Translations under genes and position numbers: made by a program
The notes under the pieces: generated by a model
What the model was told of the DNA's origin: nothing
The model's database searches: none
The model's input: the letters and a program-made list of their open reading frames with translations, nothing else
Source of the DNA: Ruminococcus sp.
GTDB lineage: Bacteria; Bacillota; Clostridia; Oscillospirales; Acutalibacteraceae
NCBI GenBank assembly: GCA_022510955.1
Contig: JAFLSM010000016.1
Span: forward strand, 1-44,734
Length of the DNA stretch: 44,734 nt
Direction: 5' to 3'
Part shown: positions 31,921-41,443 of the stretch, in pieces
Numbering within the stretch: position 1 is the first letter of the stretch
Layout of the letters: every line of letters starts with the position of its first letter

Positions 31921-32754
31921 ATGAATGAAATTTTAATTGCAGTAATTCCCGTTGTAATAATCGGCATAATCTGTGCGGTAGTGCTTGTGGCAGCGTCGAA
32001 ATTTATGGCTGTAAAAGAGAACGAAAAAATACCTGTAATTCGAGAGTGCCTGCCGGGTGCTAACTGCGGTGCTTGCGGTTTTGCAGGTTGTGACGGTTAC
32101 GCAAAGGCACTGGCAGAAAATGAGGACACAGCAACAAATCTTTGTATTCCTGGAGGCGACACAGTTTCACGAAAACTAAGCGAAATCCTCGGAGTAGAAT
32201 TTGAGGATGTTGTTGAAAAGGTTGCCGTTGTGCGTTGTGCAGGTGACTGTTCACTTACACAGGATAAGGTTGAGTACAGCGGAATCGAAAGCTGTACAGC
32301 GGCAAAGTTGATTTTCGGTTCAAAGGGCGAATGTTCTTTTGGCTGTATGGGACTCGGCGACTGTGTTAAAGTGTGTCCTAACAATGCGATTTGCATTGAA
32401 AACGGCATTGCTCATATCAACACAAAATTATGTATCGGCTGTGGACTTTGCACAAAGGCATGTCCTAATCAACTTATTACACTTATGGATGACATTGAAA
32501 AGGTTATTGTAACATGTAGTAACAGAGATAAGGGCGCATTGACACGCAAAGCTTGCAAAAATGGTTGTATCGGATGTAAAAAATGTGAAAGGGTTTGTAA
32601 ATTGGGTGCAATCAAGGTTGAGAATAACCTTGCTGTAATTGATTATGCAAAATGCCCTGACTGTGATGACTTTGGAGTATGTGCAAGGGAATGTACTACA
32701 GGTTGTATTGTTACTTCTGATTTCAGCGGTATTCATAGAGTTAAAAACCTATAA
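31921..32754 (+). CDS. rnfB: Rnf complex subunit RnfB (ferredoxin-accepting)
   Basis: A 277-aa iron-sulfur protein that takes electrons from reduced ferredoxin. An N-terminal membrane helix (about 5-27) is followed by the RnfB [4Fe-4S] motif CLPGANCGACGFAGC. A ferredoxin-like pair comes next (CMGLGDCVKVCP, CIGCGLCTKACP), then another pair (CIGCKKCERVCK and CPDCDDFGVC), giving more clusters than the short proteobacterial form. The ATG at 31921 with GGAGGTG upstream is preferred to GTG 31912. It ends the operon, and a terminator follows. Confidence 0.95.
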   Translation: MNEILIAVIPVVIIGIICAVVLVAASKFMAVKENEKIPVIRECLPGANCGACGFAGCDGYAKALAENEDTATNLCIPGGDTVSRKLSEILGVEFEDVVEKVAVVRCAGDCSLTQDKVEYSGIESCTAAKLIFGSKGECSFGCMGLGDCVKVCPNNAICIENGIAHINTKLCIGCGLCTKACPNQLITLMDDIEKVIVTCSNRDKGALTRKACKNGCIGCKKCERVCKLGAIKVENNLAVIDYAKCPDCDDFGVCARECTTGCIVTSDFSGIHRVKNL

Positions 32755-32763
32755 TATAGGTAA

Positions 32764-32800
32764 AAAAAGGAGTTGCTTTTTCGGCAACTCCTTAATTTTA
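32764..32800 (+). terminator. Terminator of the rnf operon
   Basis: A 10-bp stem AAGGAGTTGC/GCAACTCCTT with loop TTTTTCG, flanked by A and T runs. It can serve rnfB and the convergent flippase gene. Confidence 0.88.
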
Positions 32801-32805
32801 TGGAT

Positions 32806-33975
32806 TTATTTTGTGATATTTTCTATTGAACTTTTCATTGAGTTTTCATCGTCACACTTAAGTTGTTCCTCTTCATCAGTTGTATCCTGCATTTCATCTT
32901 CATCTTTTTTGCCTTTAGTAAGGTAGGAGAATGGTGCGCTTATAATGAGCGGGCCATAGTATGCTGCAAACCGCCACAAAAGTACAGCAGGCTTGATTTT
33001 ATTGACAGCACCAATAATAAAGAACTGTGAGAAATACATAGTAAAAGCAAGTTCTGCACCACCTGATGCACCGGGGAGCGGAACAAGATTTGAAGTGAAA
33101 ACAACAAATGACTGAATACAGACAAAGTCAAAGAATGAGCCAACAGGCTGACCGTTTGCAACTGCAATCTCAGGCATTCCAAAAGAAATATAAATAAAAT
33201 ATGTGGCAGACATAACGCAAAGCACTTGAAAGAAAATGAGTGTGTAAGATGCAATGAGAAGCTTTTTGTTGCTCATAATAATATGGTTGTACTTGTGGAA
33301 TCCTTCAACCTCTCGTCTGATGCTTGCAATTTTTTTGTCGGGATTTTTTATAAACTTAATCTTGTGCATAATCCAGTCAACAAACTGCAAAATTTTTGAT
33401 GTAATCTTACGACAGAACGAAAGTACTACAAAGCCTGCCATTACTGAAAGCTGAAAAACAAGTCCCATAATTACAAAGGCTGTTGACCAGAAATTTGTAA
33501 AGGCACTTTCAAAGTAAGACGGTCTTAATATAATTGAGAACACACTGTATGCCGCAGTTATAATTTGATATATCAAAAACTTCTGTGTCATACACGCCGA
33601 GCTGAATCCTACACTTACATTCATCTTTGAAAAAAGATAAAGCTGCATAGGTTGTCCGCCTGTGCTTGATGGCGTAACAGCTGAAAAGAACACACCGACA
33701 AATGCTGCTTTCATAGCATCAATGAATTTAAAGTTAGGAAATTGCGTTCGTATAAACAGCAGTGTGACAACTGAGTCAATGATAATATTAAAATCGTACA
33801 CAACAACTGCAATTACAAGCCATAGCGGAATAAAACTGTTTGGCGTTGAAAAAAGGTCAATCAGACCGTCCTCAGAGGTGCAAAAGTAGTAAATTAAATA
33901 CAGCGTAAATGCACCGACAAATATATTCAAAATCATATTTGCACTGATTTTGAATTTTCTTTTTGGTTTTGTCAA
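32806..33975 (-). CDS. Lysylphosphatidylglycerol synthase/flippase-like membrane protein
   Basis: A 389-aa integral membrane protein of the PF03706 family (UPF0104, the transmembrane part of MprF and relatives). There are about eight hydrophobic segments, with the family marks FFSAVTPSSTGGQPMQLYLF and LPLPGASGGAELAFTMYF. An acidic cytoplasmic tail ends the chain. It lacks the soluble aminoacyltransferase domain, so it may flip a lipid or act with another enzyme; the substrate is unknown. The TTG at 33975 with GGAG upstream is the likely start; the frame is open to 34011. Confidence 0.85.
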   Translation of the reverse strand: MTKPKRKFKISANMILNIFVGAFTLYLIYYFCTSEDGLIDLFSTPNSFIPLWLVIAVVVYDFNIIIDSVVTLLFIRTQFPNFKFIDAMKAAFVGVFFSAVTPSSTGGQPMQLYLFSKMNVSVGFSSACMTQKFLIYQIITAAYSVFSIILRPSYFESAFTNFWSTAFVIMGLVFQLSVMAGFVVLSFCRKITSKILQFVDWIMHKIKFIKNPDKKIASIRREVEGFHKYNHIIMSNKKLLIASYTLIFFQVLCVMSATYFIYISFGMPEIAVANGQPVGSFFDFVCIQSFVVFTSNLVPLPGASGGAELAFTMYFSQFFIIGAVNKIKPAVLLWRFAAYYGPLIISAPFSYLTKGKKDEDEMQDTTDEEEQLKCDDENSMKSSIENITK

Positions 33976-34186
33976 AATAATCTTCTCCAATTTTAAGATA
34001 TAATAGTTCAATTTAAATCATACATTCTTTTTAGTGAAAAATCAAGAACCAAATAGTTGCTTAGCTAATATTTATTTTAAAATAAATATATTTTTAAAAC
34101 ACTGATTTCGTTTGCCGTTACTTGTAAATATATGGGTAATATGGTATAATGCCTTTAAAAAATTAATAAAATTTAAGGTGTAAGAT

Positions 34187-34624
34187 ATGGGATTTTTTGA
34201 TGTTGTTAATGTGTATGGTTTGCTTTTTGTTACTATTATGATTGCTCCTCACATTGTTTATGCTCGCACACACAGCTATAATACAAAATCAATCGAAAAC
34301 AGAGCAATGCTTTACATAGACCGCATTGGCAAATATTGCGGAGCATTTTTGATGGCTATTAATATAGGCATTTTAGAAATGAGGTTTACCTCTGATTTGA
34401 TGAAAGAGTTTTGGCTTTATTCAACAGCGGTATTAGTTGCAATTTACATTATACTTTGGATATTTTTTATTAAGACCGAAAAAAAGGGAATTGCATATGC
34501 AATTACAATCCTTGCAGGTTTTATACTTATGTATTGTGGATTATTGCAGGTTAAATCATTATTGCTTTTTGCAGGTGTAGTGTATTTAGCAGGCGAGATT
34601 TACGCAACAAAAAAGATTCTGTAA
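34187..34624 (+). CDS. Small multi-pass membrane protein, unknown
   Basis: A 145-aa protein with four to five hydrophobic segments (VYGLLFVTIMIAPHIVY, YCGAFLMAINIGILEM, LYSTAVLVAIYIILWIFF, AITILAGFILMYCGLLQV, SLLLFAGVVYLAGEIY). No family is recognised. AAGGTG precedes the ATG. It is followed 35 bp later by the CBS-domain gene, with which it may share a transcript. Confidence 0.7.
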   Translation: MGFFDVVNVYGLLFVTIMIAPHIVYARTHSYNTKSIENRAMLYIDRIGKYCGAFLMAINIGILEMRFTSDLMKEFWLYSTAVLVAIYIILWIFFIKTEKKGIAYAITILAGFILMYCGLLQVKSLLLFAGVVYLAGEIYATKKIL

Positions 34625-34658
34625 TTCTTTCAAATATTAGTTAAACCTGAGGTAATAT

Positions 34659-35069
34659 ATGAATGTTATTAAATTATTAAAAACAAAGGATACTGTAAAA
34701 TATATACATTCAAACAACACTCTGAGGCAAGGACTTGAAAAAATGCGTGCTAACAGCTATACGGCTATTCCCGTCATTACCAAGGATGACGGAAAATATG
34801 TTGGCACAGTCAGTGAGGGTGACTTTCTTTATTATATTCTTGATGTAGGCTCTGAGGGAATGAAGGAGCAGGAACATTACTATGTGCGTGATATTCTGCG
34901 TAAGGATTTCAATCCTGCGGTCAAGATTGATGTAACAATGGATGAACTGCTTGAGCGTGCAATGCAGCAGAACTTTATTCCAGTGGTTGATGATACAGGA
35001 ACTTTTATTGGTATTGTAACCCGTCAGGATATTATAAAATACTTTATACATAAACAAGAAGAAAAGTAA
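34659..35069 (+). CDS. Stand-alone CBS-pair protein
   Basis: A 136-aa protein made of two CBS motifs (about 1-60 and 75-130; conserved pieces YTAIPVITKDDGKYVGTVSEG and FIPVVDDTGTFIGIVTRQDI). Such pairs bind adenine nucleotides and act as energy sensors for partner proteins. The partner is not evident; the adjacent membrane protein is a candidate. It is translated from an ATG after GAGG. Confidence 0.85.
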   Translation: MNVIKLLKTKDTVKYIHSNNTLRQGLEKMRANSYTAIPVITKDDGKYVGTVSEGDFLYYILDVGSEGMKEQEHYYVRDILRKDFNPAVKIDVTMDELLERAMQQNFIPVVDDTGTFIGIVTRQDIIKYFIHKQEEK

Positions 35070-35081
35070 TATAACAAATTG

Positions 35082-35115
35082 AGGACTGTTCTGAAACAGA
35101 ACAGTCCTTTTGCTT
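35082..35115 (+). terminator. Terminator after the CBS gene
   Basis: A 12-bp stem AGGACTGTTCTG/CAGAACAGTCCT with loop AAA, then TTTGCTTT. Confidence 0.85.
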
Positions 35116-35367
35116 TATTGTAGGGTGCTGTTTATTAAATATATAGCCGTTATTTCGGTGTTTAGCATACTCTAAAAGTGTTATCAGTGTTTATATGAAA
35201 AATCACATTTATTTTTCAAGAGAATAATATAAATACGAGAGTATTTATCAGCATAACAAATGATTTTTATATTTTATTATCAAGTTTAACAATATTCTGT
35301 TTTTTAGCCGTTGATGCGTATATAATCGACAGAATTAGTAAAAAGCAGAAAAATTTTGTTTTGAGCA

Positions 35368-35396
35368 TTGACAAATATATTTTGGTATGATATCCT
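35368..35396 (+). promoter_or_regulatory. Promoter of the amino-acid transporter leader
   Basis: TTGACA (35368-35373), a 17-bp spacer and TATCCT (35391-35396). The region 35116-35367 before it is AT-rich and without genes. Confidence 0.75.
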
Positions 35397-35397
35397 A

Positions 35398-35440
35398 TTA
35401 ACATATTAAACCTATAAAACTAATAGGTTTAATATGTTAA
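35398..35440 (+). promoter_or_regulatory. 18-bp perfect inverted repeat at the transcription start
   Basis: TTAACATATTAAACCTAT (35398-35415) and its exact complement (35423-35440) surround a 7-nt loop. It begins 2 bp after the -10 box, so it would be both an operator at +1 and a 5' hairpin of the mRNA. An operator for a sulfur-source regulator or an RNA-stabilising stem are the main options. Confidence 0.7.
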
Positions 35441-35461
35441 AGCGAAGAGGGAGAACTCAAA

Positions 35462-35536
35462 ATGAAATATTCTGCATTTGCAAAGATGAATATGATGTGT
35501 ATTTGCTATAGGTGCAGTTTTTCTATGCTTTCCTAA
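35462..35536 (+). CDS. Cysteine-rich leader peptide
   Basis: A 24-codon ORF with GAGGGAG ten bases before its ATG. The second half contains CICYRC, three cysteines in six residues, in an otherwise ordinary short peptide. A downstream stem-loop with a T run (35571-35598) and an amino-acid ABC operon follow. The arrangement is that of a ribosome-mediated attenuator sensing Cys-tRNA, which would make the transporter a cystine importer. Confidence 0.65.
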   Translation: MKYSAFAKMNMMCICYRCSFSMLS

Positions 35537-35570
35537 ATGAAATGCTGAATTTTGTTTTGCAGTTCGGACT

Positions 35571-35603
35571 GGAGAGCTTTGGTGCTTTCCGGCTTTTTAT
35601 TTT
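35571..35603 (+). terminator. Putative attenuator hairpin
   Basis: GGAGAGC/GCTTTCC (one G-U pair) with loop TTTGGT, followed by GGCTTTTTATTTTATT. It lies 35 bp after the leader peptide stop and 80 bp before the first transporter gene. Confidence 0.6.
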
Positions 35604-35680
35604 ATTCTCGCATATAAAAACATTATCATACACTATAAATAGGTGATTTGTTTAGTCGTAATATGAAAGAAGGAATTATT

Positions 35681-36340
35681 ATGAGCTGGGATGTAATGCA
35701 GCAATATCTTCCGCTTTATCAGGAAGCCATGCTGTTAACATTATATATTGGTTGGATAGGTGTGTTGCTATCAGTTGCACTCGGTCTTGTTACTGCACTT
35801 GTTGTGCATTACAAAATACCGATTATCTCCAAGATAGCAAAAGTGTATATTGAGATTTTTAGAAACACACCGCTTTTGATTCAGCTGTTTTTTATTTATT
35901 TCGGTCTGCCGAAAATAGGAATCAGTATATCGGCTGAAATGTGCGGTGTAGTCGGATTGGGACTTCTGGGTGGAAGTTATATGGCTGAAACATTCAGAAG
36001 CGGTCTGGAGGCTGTTGATAAAATTCAGCTTGAAAGTGCTATGAGTCTTGGTATGACGCATTTTCAGGCATTAAGACATATAGTACTGCCACAGGCAGTT
36101 TCACTGAGTATGCCTGCGTTTGTTGCAAATGTTATTTTTCTGTTAAAGGAAACGAGTGTGTTCAGTGCTATAAGCCTTATGGATTTGATGTTTACTGCAA
36201 AGGACTTAATTGGACTGTATTATAAAACATCAGAGTGTCTTGTATTGCTTGTTGTTTTCTATCTGATTATTTTATTGCCGGTTTCCGTTTTAGGTTCTGT
36301 CTTAGAAAGGAGACTGCGATATGCAAGCTTTGGGCATTGA
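35681..36340 (+). CDS. Amino-acid ABC transporter permease 1 (probably cystine)
   Basis: A 219-aa permease of the HisM/TcyB type with about five membrane helices, including EAMLLTLYIGWIGVLLSVAL and the amino-acid permease loop EIFRNTPLLIQLFFIYFGLP. The EAA loop is ESAMSLGMTHFQALRHIVLPQA. The ATG at 35681 follows GAAGGAA; an upstream TTG at 35648 is in frame but poor. It overlaps permease 2 by 20 bp. Polar amino-acid specificity is a family property, and cystine is inferred from the leader peptide. Confidence 0.88.
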   Translation: MSWDVMQQYLPLYQEAMLLTLYIGWIGVLLSVALGLVTALVVHYKIPIISKIAKVYIEIFRNTPLLIQLFFIYFGLPKIGISISAEMCGVVGLGLLGGSYMAETFRSGLEAVDKIQLESAMSLGMTHFQALRHIVLPQAVSLSMPAFVANVIFLLKETSVFSAISLMDLMFTAKDLIGLYYKTSECLVLLVVFYLIILLPVSVLGSVLERRLRYASFGH

Positions 36341-36998
36341 AGTTTTATTTAAGGGCAGCAATTTTGCAAGATTGCTTGGCGGATTGTGGGTTGCTTTGGA
36401 GATAAGTCTTATTTCCGTTTTGCTCAGCATAATTTTAGGAATATTTTTTGGAATTATTATGACAAGTAAAAATCCTATTGTCAGGATATTCACAAGAATT
36501 TATCTTGAAATTGTCCGCATAATGCCTCAGATGGTACTTTTGTTTATAGTATTTTTCGGAACCACAAGGGTATTTGGTTGGAATTTGTCTGCAGAAGCCG
36601 CTTCAATTATTGTGTTTACATTTTGGGGAACTGCTGAGATGGGTGACCTTGTAAGAGGTGCTGTTACATCTATTCCAAAACATCAGTATGAAAGCAGTTA
36701 TGCCTTGGGAATGACAAATGTACAAACATATTATCATATTGTTATTCCTCAGACGCTCAGACGACTGATTCCGCTTTCTATAAATCTTGTTACAAGAATG
36801 ATAAAAACCACAAGTCTTGTAATGATGATTGGTGTGGTTGAGGCGTTAAAGGTTGCTCAGCAGATTATTGAAGCAAACAGAATGTCCTCTCCGAATGCTG
36901 CATTCGGAGTTTTCGCAGCTGTATTCGTCTTGTACTTTTTAGCGTGCTGGCCGATAAGCCTGCTTGCAGGTTTTCTTGAAAAGAAGTGGGGGGGATAG
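36321..36998 (+). CDS. Amino-acid ABC transporter permease 2
   Basis: A 225-aa permease, paralogue of the previous one. It has [19 protein letters not shown], the loop [19 protein letters not shown] and the EAA loop [20 protein letters not shown]. Two distinct permeases imply a heterodimeric channel. The start lies within the end of permease 1 after AAAGGAG. It ends just before the ATPase start. Confidence 0.88.
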   Translation: MQALGIEVLFKGSNFARLLGGLWVALEISLISVLLSIILGIFFGIIMTSKNPIVRIFTRIYLEIVRIMPQMVLLFIVFFGTTRVFGWNLSAEAASIIVFTFWGTAEMGDLVRGAVTSIPKHQYESSYALGMTNVQTYYHIVIPQTLRRLIPLSINLVTRMIKTTSLVMMIGVVEALKVAQQIIEANRMSSPNAAFGVFAAVFVLYFLACWPISLLAGFLEKKWGG

Positions 36999-36999
36999 T

Positions 37000-37761
37000 G
37001 TGTCTGAAGAACTGTTGAAAATAGAACACATCAAAAAAGAATATGGCGATAATGTTATTTTAAAAGATTTCAGCCTGACTGTACACAGAGGTGAAGTTGT
37101 TGTTATTATAGGTCCCTCAGGCTGCGGGAAAAGTACGCTTCTGCGATGTATCAATGGACTTGAACCTATCCAGGCAGGTAAAATAACATTGCAGAACAAA
37201 CTGATTGATGGAAAATCAAAAGATATAGCACAAATTAGGCAAAGCATTGGAATGGTATTCCAAAATTATGAACTATTTCCGCATAAGACAGTGCTTCAAA
37301 ATATAATTCTTGCACCTGTTAAGGTGCAGAAGCGAAACAAAAAGGATGTCATTAAAGAGGCTGAACAGTTGCTCCAAAAAGTCGGCTTGCTTGATAAAAA
37401 GGACTTTTATCCTCGCCAACTTTCAGGGGGACAAAAACAGCGTGTTGCTATTGTTAGGGCGCTCTGTATGCATCCCGAAATTATGCTGTTTGATGAAGTT
37501 ACTGCCGCACTTGACCCTGAAATGGTAAGAGAAGTGCTGGATACAATAATTGAACTTGCAAAATCTGGTAGCACAATGGTAATTGTTACTCACGAAATGT
37601 CATTTGCAAAGGCTGTATCGGACCGTGTCCTCTTTTTGGACGGCGGTGAAATTGTTGAGGAAGGTTTGCCTGAGGTATTTTTTGAAAATCCAAAGACAGA
37701 CCGTGCAAAGAAATTTTTAAATACCTTTGAGTATGATGCTGTTAAGCATCACAATATTTAA
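37000..37761 (+). CDS. Amino-acid ABC transporter ATP-binding protein
   Basis: A 253-aa ATPase of the GlnQ/TcyC class. Walker A is GPSGCGKST, followed by the Q loop near FQNYELFPH, the signature LSGGQKQR, Walker [15 protein letters not shown], and the switch His in VTHEMS. The GTG at 37000 is likely the start, since it follows a run of G as ribosome site and gives the normal family N-terminus. It powers import through the two permeases. Confidence 0.92.
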   Translation: MSEELLKIEHIKKEYGDNVILKDFSLTVHRGEVVVIIGPSGCGKSTLLRCINGLEPIQAGKITLQNKLIDGKSKDIAQIRQSIGMVFQNYELFPHKTVLQNIILAPVKVQKRNKKDVIKEAEQLLQKVGLLDKKDFYPRQLSGGQKQRVAIVRALCMHPEIMLFDEVTAALDPEMVREVLDTIIELAKSGSTMVIVTHEMSFAKAVSDRVLFLDGGEIVEEGLPEVFFENPKTDRAKKFLNTFEYDAVKHHNI

Positions 37762-37783
37762 TTATTTTATAAATAACATCAAT

Positions 37784-37801
37784 ATAATTGGTGTTTAATA
37801 T
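37784..37801 (+). repeat. Second solo MITE-end-like sequence
   Basis: ATAATTGGTGTTTAATAT matches the copy at 27826-27842 (15 of the last 16 bases) and resembles the MITE end at 43642. It sits between the ATPase and the binding-protein gene. Confidence 0.4.
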
Positions 37802-37838
37802 TATATGGTGTAAACCAAGAAGAAAGGATGTATGTTTT

Positions 37839-38717
37839 ATGAGAAAGAACAGATTATTAAGTATTTTGGCATTATTAACAGCATTGGTTATGACGGTAAC
37901 AGTATTTGCAGGATGCGGAAATTCTTCTAACGGAGACTCCGATTCTAAATCAACAGGAGCAATTTATCGTACTTTGGATGAAATTACTAAAAGCGGCACA
38001 ATAAAAATCGGTGTATTTTCCGACAAAAATCCTTTTGGTTATGTGGATGAGAACGGAGAATATCAAGGTTATGATGTATACTTTGCAGAAAGACTTGCAA
38101 AAGATTTAGGTGTAAAAGTCGAGTATGTATCAACAGAGGCTGCAAGCCGCATTGAATATTTACAGACAGGAAAGGTTGACATTATTCTTGCAAACTTTAC
38201 CGTGACAGATGAGAGAAAAGAAGAGGTTGACTTTGCACTTCCTTATATGAATGTAGCTCTGGGCGTGTTGTCACCTAACTCAAAAGTTATTAAGAGTCTT
38301 GATGATATAGGTGAAAATGATGAGGTTATCGTAATCTCAGGTACAACAGCCGAAACATATTTCGCTCAAAATCATCCTGAAATTAAGTTGCAGAAGTATG
38401 ACACATACGCAGCAGCAAAGACAGCACTTGAAAACGGTAACGGCGTTGCTTGGGCAAATGATAACACAGAGGTAATTGCATATTCTCTTCAAAATGACGG
38501 CTACACGGTTGGTATTCCAAGTCTTGGCAGCAATGATACTATTGCTCCTGCCGTTTCAAAGGGCAACTCAACTCTGTTAGACTGGATTAACGAAGAGATT
38601 GAAACACTCGGACAAGAAAACTTCTTCCACAAAGACTATGAGGCAACATTAAAAGACACTTACGGTTCTGAATATGAAGACCAGCTTGTAGTTGAAGGCG
38701 GAAAAGTTAGCGAATAA
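37839..38717 (+). CDS. Amino-acid ABC transporter substrate-binding lipoprotein
   Basis: A 292-aa lipoprotein. The signal peptide ends in VTVFAGC, followed by a Ser/Asn-rich linker and the SBP_bac_3 domain (RTLDEITKSGTIKIGVFSDK, then PFGYVDENGEYQGYDVYFAE). The ATG at 37839 with AAAGGA upstream is the start; the open frame extends further only by chance. It delivers the amino acid to the permeases. The ligand residues cannot be read with confidence. Confidence 0.92.
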   Translation: MRKNRLLSILALLTALVMTVTVFAGCGNSSNGDSDSKSTGAIYRTLDEITKSGTIKIGVFSDKNPFGYVDENGEYQGYDVYFAERLAKDLGVKVEYVSTEAASRIEYLQTGKVDIILANFTVTDERKEEVDFALPYMNVALGVLSPNSKVIKSLDDIGENDEVIVISGTTAETYFAQNHPEIKLQKYDTYAAAKTALENGNGVAWANDNTEVIAYSLQNDGYTVGIPSLGSNDTIAPAVSKGNSTLLDWINEEIETLGQENFFHKDYEATLKDTYGSEYEDQLVVEGGKVSE

Positions 38718-38771
38718 TGTATTGTTTAAAAACATAGCTGTATTAATTAGTTATGCTGATTTATTTATACT

Positions 38772-38820
38772 AAAAAACAACAACGGGCAGTCCGTAAGGA
38801 TTGTCCGTTGTTGTTTTTTA
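38772..38820 (+). terminator. Terminator of the amino-acid transporter operon
   Basis: AAAAAACAACAACGGGCAGTCC pairs with GGATTGTCCGTTGTTGTTTTTT around GTAA (about 20 bp, one G-U), ending in a T run. Confidence 0.9.
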
Positions 38821-38928
38821 CTTTTTAGAAAATTGCTTGTACATAACAGTCGGGCACAAAATAGCATTTTTAGATGGTACTGTCTACTCGGAGAGGTGCA
38901 TCTCACCGGCTGATTTTTCTCTTTAGTC

Positions 38929-40095
38929 TTACATACTTTGCTTTAGTATTTTAACAATGTCGTCGTGATTTAATACTTTATATCCTCCGTCCATAATGAA
39001 TGAACCGTCGGCAATTCCGTCAAGCATATCCTCGGTTACACCTAAATCCTTGATATTCATAACAAGACCGATTTCATTCATATATTTTTCCATTGCATTT
39101 AGGCCTTCATTTGCAATTTCTTCATCTGTTTTTCCTTTTGTGTCAACTCCCCACACATTAATTGCATATCTCTTAAATTTTGCAAGTCCATACGGCATTA
39201 TATATCTGTAATAAGGAATTGAAATTGCAGAAAGGGTCATTCCGTGTGTTGCGTCTGTGTAAGCACCGATAGACTGACCTATCATATGCACCATCCAGTC
39301 TGTTGTCTTACCCTTTGCAACAAGTGTATTGAGAGCCCATGTAGCAACCCACATAATATTACTGCGTGCCTCATAATCAGTTGGATTTTCAACAGCAATT
39401 TTAGAACTGTGGATTAAGGATTTTAAAAGACCTTCCATAATATAATCAGATGTGTTATCATCCTCATCTGAAAAATACTGTTCTAAAATGTGAGACATAA
39501 TATCAAAAAATCCTGCAACCATTTGATATTTCGGAAGAGTATATGTTAACTCAGGATTTAAAATTGCAAATTTAGGAAAAACATTTTCACCGAAAACATG
39601 ACCTATTTTAAGCTTGGTATCGTGATTGGTAATAACGGCACCGCCGTTCATTTCAGAACCCGTACCTACCATGGTAAGCACACATCCAACAGGGATAATT
39701 TTATTATCAACATCTTCCATTCTGAGATAATATTTATCCCATGGGTCTTCATTGCAATACGCAGAAACGGAAACCGCCTTAGAATAATCGCATACAGAAC
39801 CGCCGCCAACTGATAGAATTAAATCAATATCATTTTCCTTTGCAATTTTACAGCCTTCATAAAGCTTTTCAACAGTAGGATTAGGCATAACTCCTGGTAA
39901 TTCAAAAATATTTTTGCCGTTTTCCTTTAAGATGTTTACAATTTCATCATATAAACCGCTCTTTTTAATAGAGCCGCCTCCGTAAACGAGCAGTATGTTT
40001 TTGCCGTAATTAGCAAGTTCACCGCCTAAATTATTTAATGAATCCTTTCCAAAATAAAGTTTTGTTGGATTACAGTAGCTAAAATTTCCTAACAT
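38929..40095 (-). CDS. Iron-containing alcohol dehydrogenase (butanol type)
   Basis: A 388-aa group III alcohol dehydrogenase of the BdhA/YqhD type. An NAD(P)-binding region has VYGGGSIKKSG and SVGGGSVCDYSKA. The metal ligands are Asp198, His202, His270 and His284 in FFDIMSH, VHMIGQ and DATHGM. It reduces aldehydes to alcohols with NAD(P)H as an end step of fermentation or detoxification. It starts 2 bp after the lipoprotein gene stop on the same strand. Confidence 0.94.
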   Translation of the reverse strand: MLGNFSYCNPTKLYFGKDSLNNLGGELANYGKNILLVYGGGSIKKSGLYDEIVNILKENGKNIFELPGVMPNPTVEKLYEGCKIAKENDIDLILSVGGGSVCDYSKAVSVSAYCNEDPWDKYYLRMEDVDNKIIPVGCVLTMVGTGSEMNGGAVITNHDTKLKIGHVFGENVFPKFAILNPELTYTLPKYQMVAGFFDIMSHILEQYFSDEDDNTSDYIMEGLLKSLIHSSKIAVENPTDYEARSNIMWVATWALNTLVAKGKTTDWMVHMIGQSIGAYTDATHGMTLSAISIPYYRYIMPYGLAKFKRYAINVWGVDTKGKTDEEIANEGLNAMEKYMNEIGLVMNIKDLGVTEDMLDGIADGSFIMDGGYKVLNHDDIVKILKQSM

Positions 40096-40097
40096 AA

Positions 40098-40733
40098 TTA
40101 TTCCTCCGTATCTAATGTAATTTGTATATCACCATTGCCAAGTGTATCGGCAAGTCCTTGCGGATTATCAATTTGTCCTATTTTTGTATAACTGTAGCTT
40201 GTGGAAAAGCTATCGTAGAACAAAACAAGACAATCATCGCCGTAAAGCATTATGTCGCCGTTATTAATCATGCCTACCTTTGAACTGTCAGACGGCAGAG
40301 GACTATTCATATAATAGTATTTCTCATTACCGTTCAGTTCTGTCATATTAATAGTTAATGGCAACATATCAGCAAATGCCTGTGCAGTTTTATTATTATA
40401 AAGCTGTGCCGAAAAGGATTTATCACCTGCTTTAATAATAATCGAATTTGTTTCTTTTTTCTCTGTAGTTGTTTCAGTTGATTTAATCATATTCTCTGTT
40501 GTTTCCGTTTCTGTATTAATAATCTCTGTTGTGGTTGTCGTAGTTTGAGTTGCGGTTTGATTTGATGTTTCTGTGATTGCTTGAGTTGTTGTTTGAACAG
40601 AAGTTTGTGATTCGCTTTTGGTTGTAATTTCAGTGACTAAAATTTCTTCATTTTCACCACTGCACGCACAAAAAGCAAATACCGTTAAAAGCGTTAATAA
40701 TATCAAACTTAATTTTTTCATATATTTATCCAT
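40098..40733 (-). CDS. Thr-rich lipoprotein with cyclophilin-like domain
   Basis: A 211-aa secreted lipoprotein. The signal ends in VFAFCAC with Cys23 or so as lipidation site. A Thr/Ser/Gln-rich low-complexity linker spans about 30-92. The remaining 115 aa look like the cyclophilin-like fold family (PF18050): IIIKAGDKSFSAQLYNNKTA, QAFADMLPL, DGDIML-like NGDIMLYGDDCLVLFYD. No catalytic role is proven for the family. It directly precedes the alcohol dehydrogenase gene. The in-frame ATG at 40721 is an alternative start. Confidence 0.78.
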   Translation of the reverse strand: MDKYMKKLSLILLTLLTVFAFCACSGENEEILVTEITTKSESQTSVQTTTQAITETSNQTATQTTTTTTEIINTETETTENMIKSTETTTEKKETNSIIIKAGDKSFSAQLYNNKTAQAFADMLPLTINMTELNGNEKYYYMNSPLPSDSSKVGMINNGDIMLYGDDCLVLFYDSFSTSYSYTKIGQIDNPQGLADTLGNGDIQITLDTEE

Positions 40734-40792
40734 TTCATATAATGTATTTAATGATTAATCTTTCCTGTAGCAATCAGACTTTTACACAATAA

Positions 40793-41362
40793 TCACACCT
40801 CAATATTTTTAATAAATTTTGCCGGAACACCGCCGACAACAGTATTAGAAGCAACATCTTTTGTTACAACTGCACCTGCAGCAATAATTGCACCGTCACC
40901 GATTGTGACACCGGGAAGGATTGTTGCGTTTGCACCTATCCAAACATTTTTTCCTATTTTAACAGGTGAGGGATTCATATTACCTCTGTTCTTTGGATTA
41001 AACTCATGATTAAGTGTTGCAATAACAACCTTAGGCCCGATTAATGTGCCGTCGCCAATAGTAATTCCGCCCTGATCCTGAAACTGACAACCTGAATTGA
41101 TAAACACATTGCTACCTATTTTCAGATTTTTTCCGCAATCTGTATAAAATGGCGGAAACATAGCAAAATTATCGCCGATTTTTCTGTCTGTCAGCTTTTC
41201 CATAATACTAACTATTTCATCGGGAGTATGATAACTATTATTAAGCTCGCTTGTAATTTTCATTGCTTCCTGTGAAAGATAAGTCATATATTTATGTTCT
41301 TGTGAATTTGCAACAGTTGTTTTACCGCTATCCATAGCTTCTAAAAATTCTGATTTATTCAT
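40793..41362 (-). CDS. Maltose/galactoside-type O-acetyltransferase
   Basis: A 189-aa left-handed beta-helix acetyltransferase. The N-terminal Mac domain (about 10-55) is followed by hexapeptide repeats ([32 protein letters not shown]), the catalytic His in ATLNHEFNP, and [20 protein letters not shown]. It transfers acetyl from acetyl-CoA to a sugar or similar acceptor. The ATG at 41362 has GAGGTTGAG upstream. It is divergent from a LysR gene, which may regulate it. Confidence 0.92.
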   Translation of the reverse strand: MNKSEFLEAMDSGKTTVANSQEHKYMTYLSQEAMKITSELNNSYHTPDEIVSIMEKLTDRKIGDNFAMFPPFYTDCGKNLKIGSNVFINSGCQFQDQGGITIGDGTLIGPKVVIATLNHEFNPKNRGNMNPSPVKIGKNVWIGANATILPGVTIGDGAIIAAGAVVTKDVASNTVVGGVPAKFIKNIEV

Positions 41363-41443
41363 ACTCAACCTCATTTGCATTTGTTATTTTACTATATTAT
41401 ATCTTCAAACAAATGAAATAGCAAATACTTATATTGAATGTAC

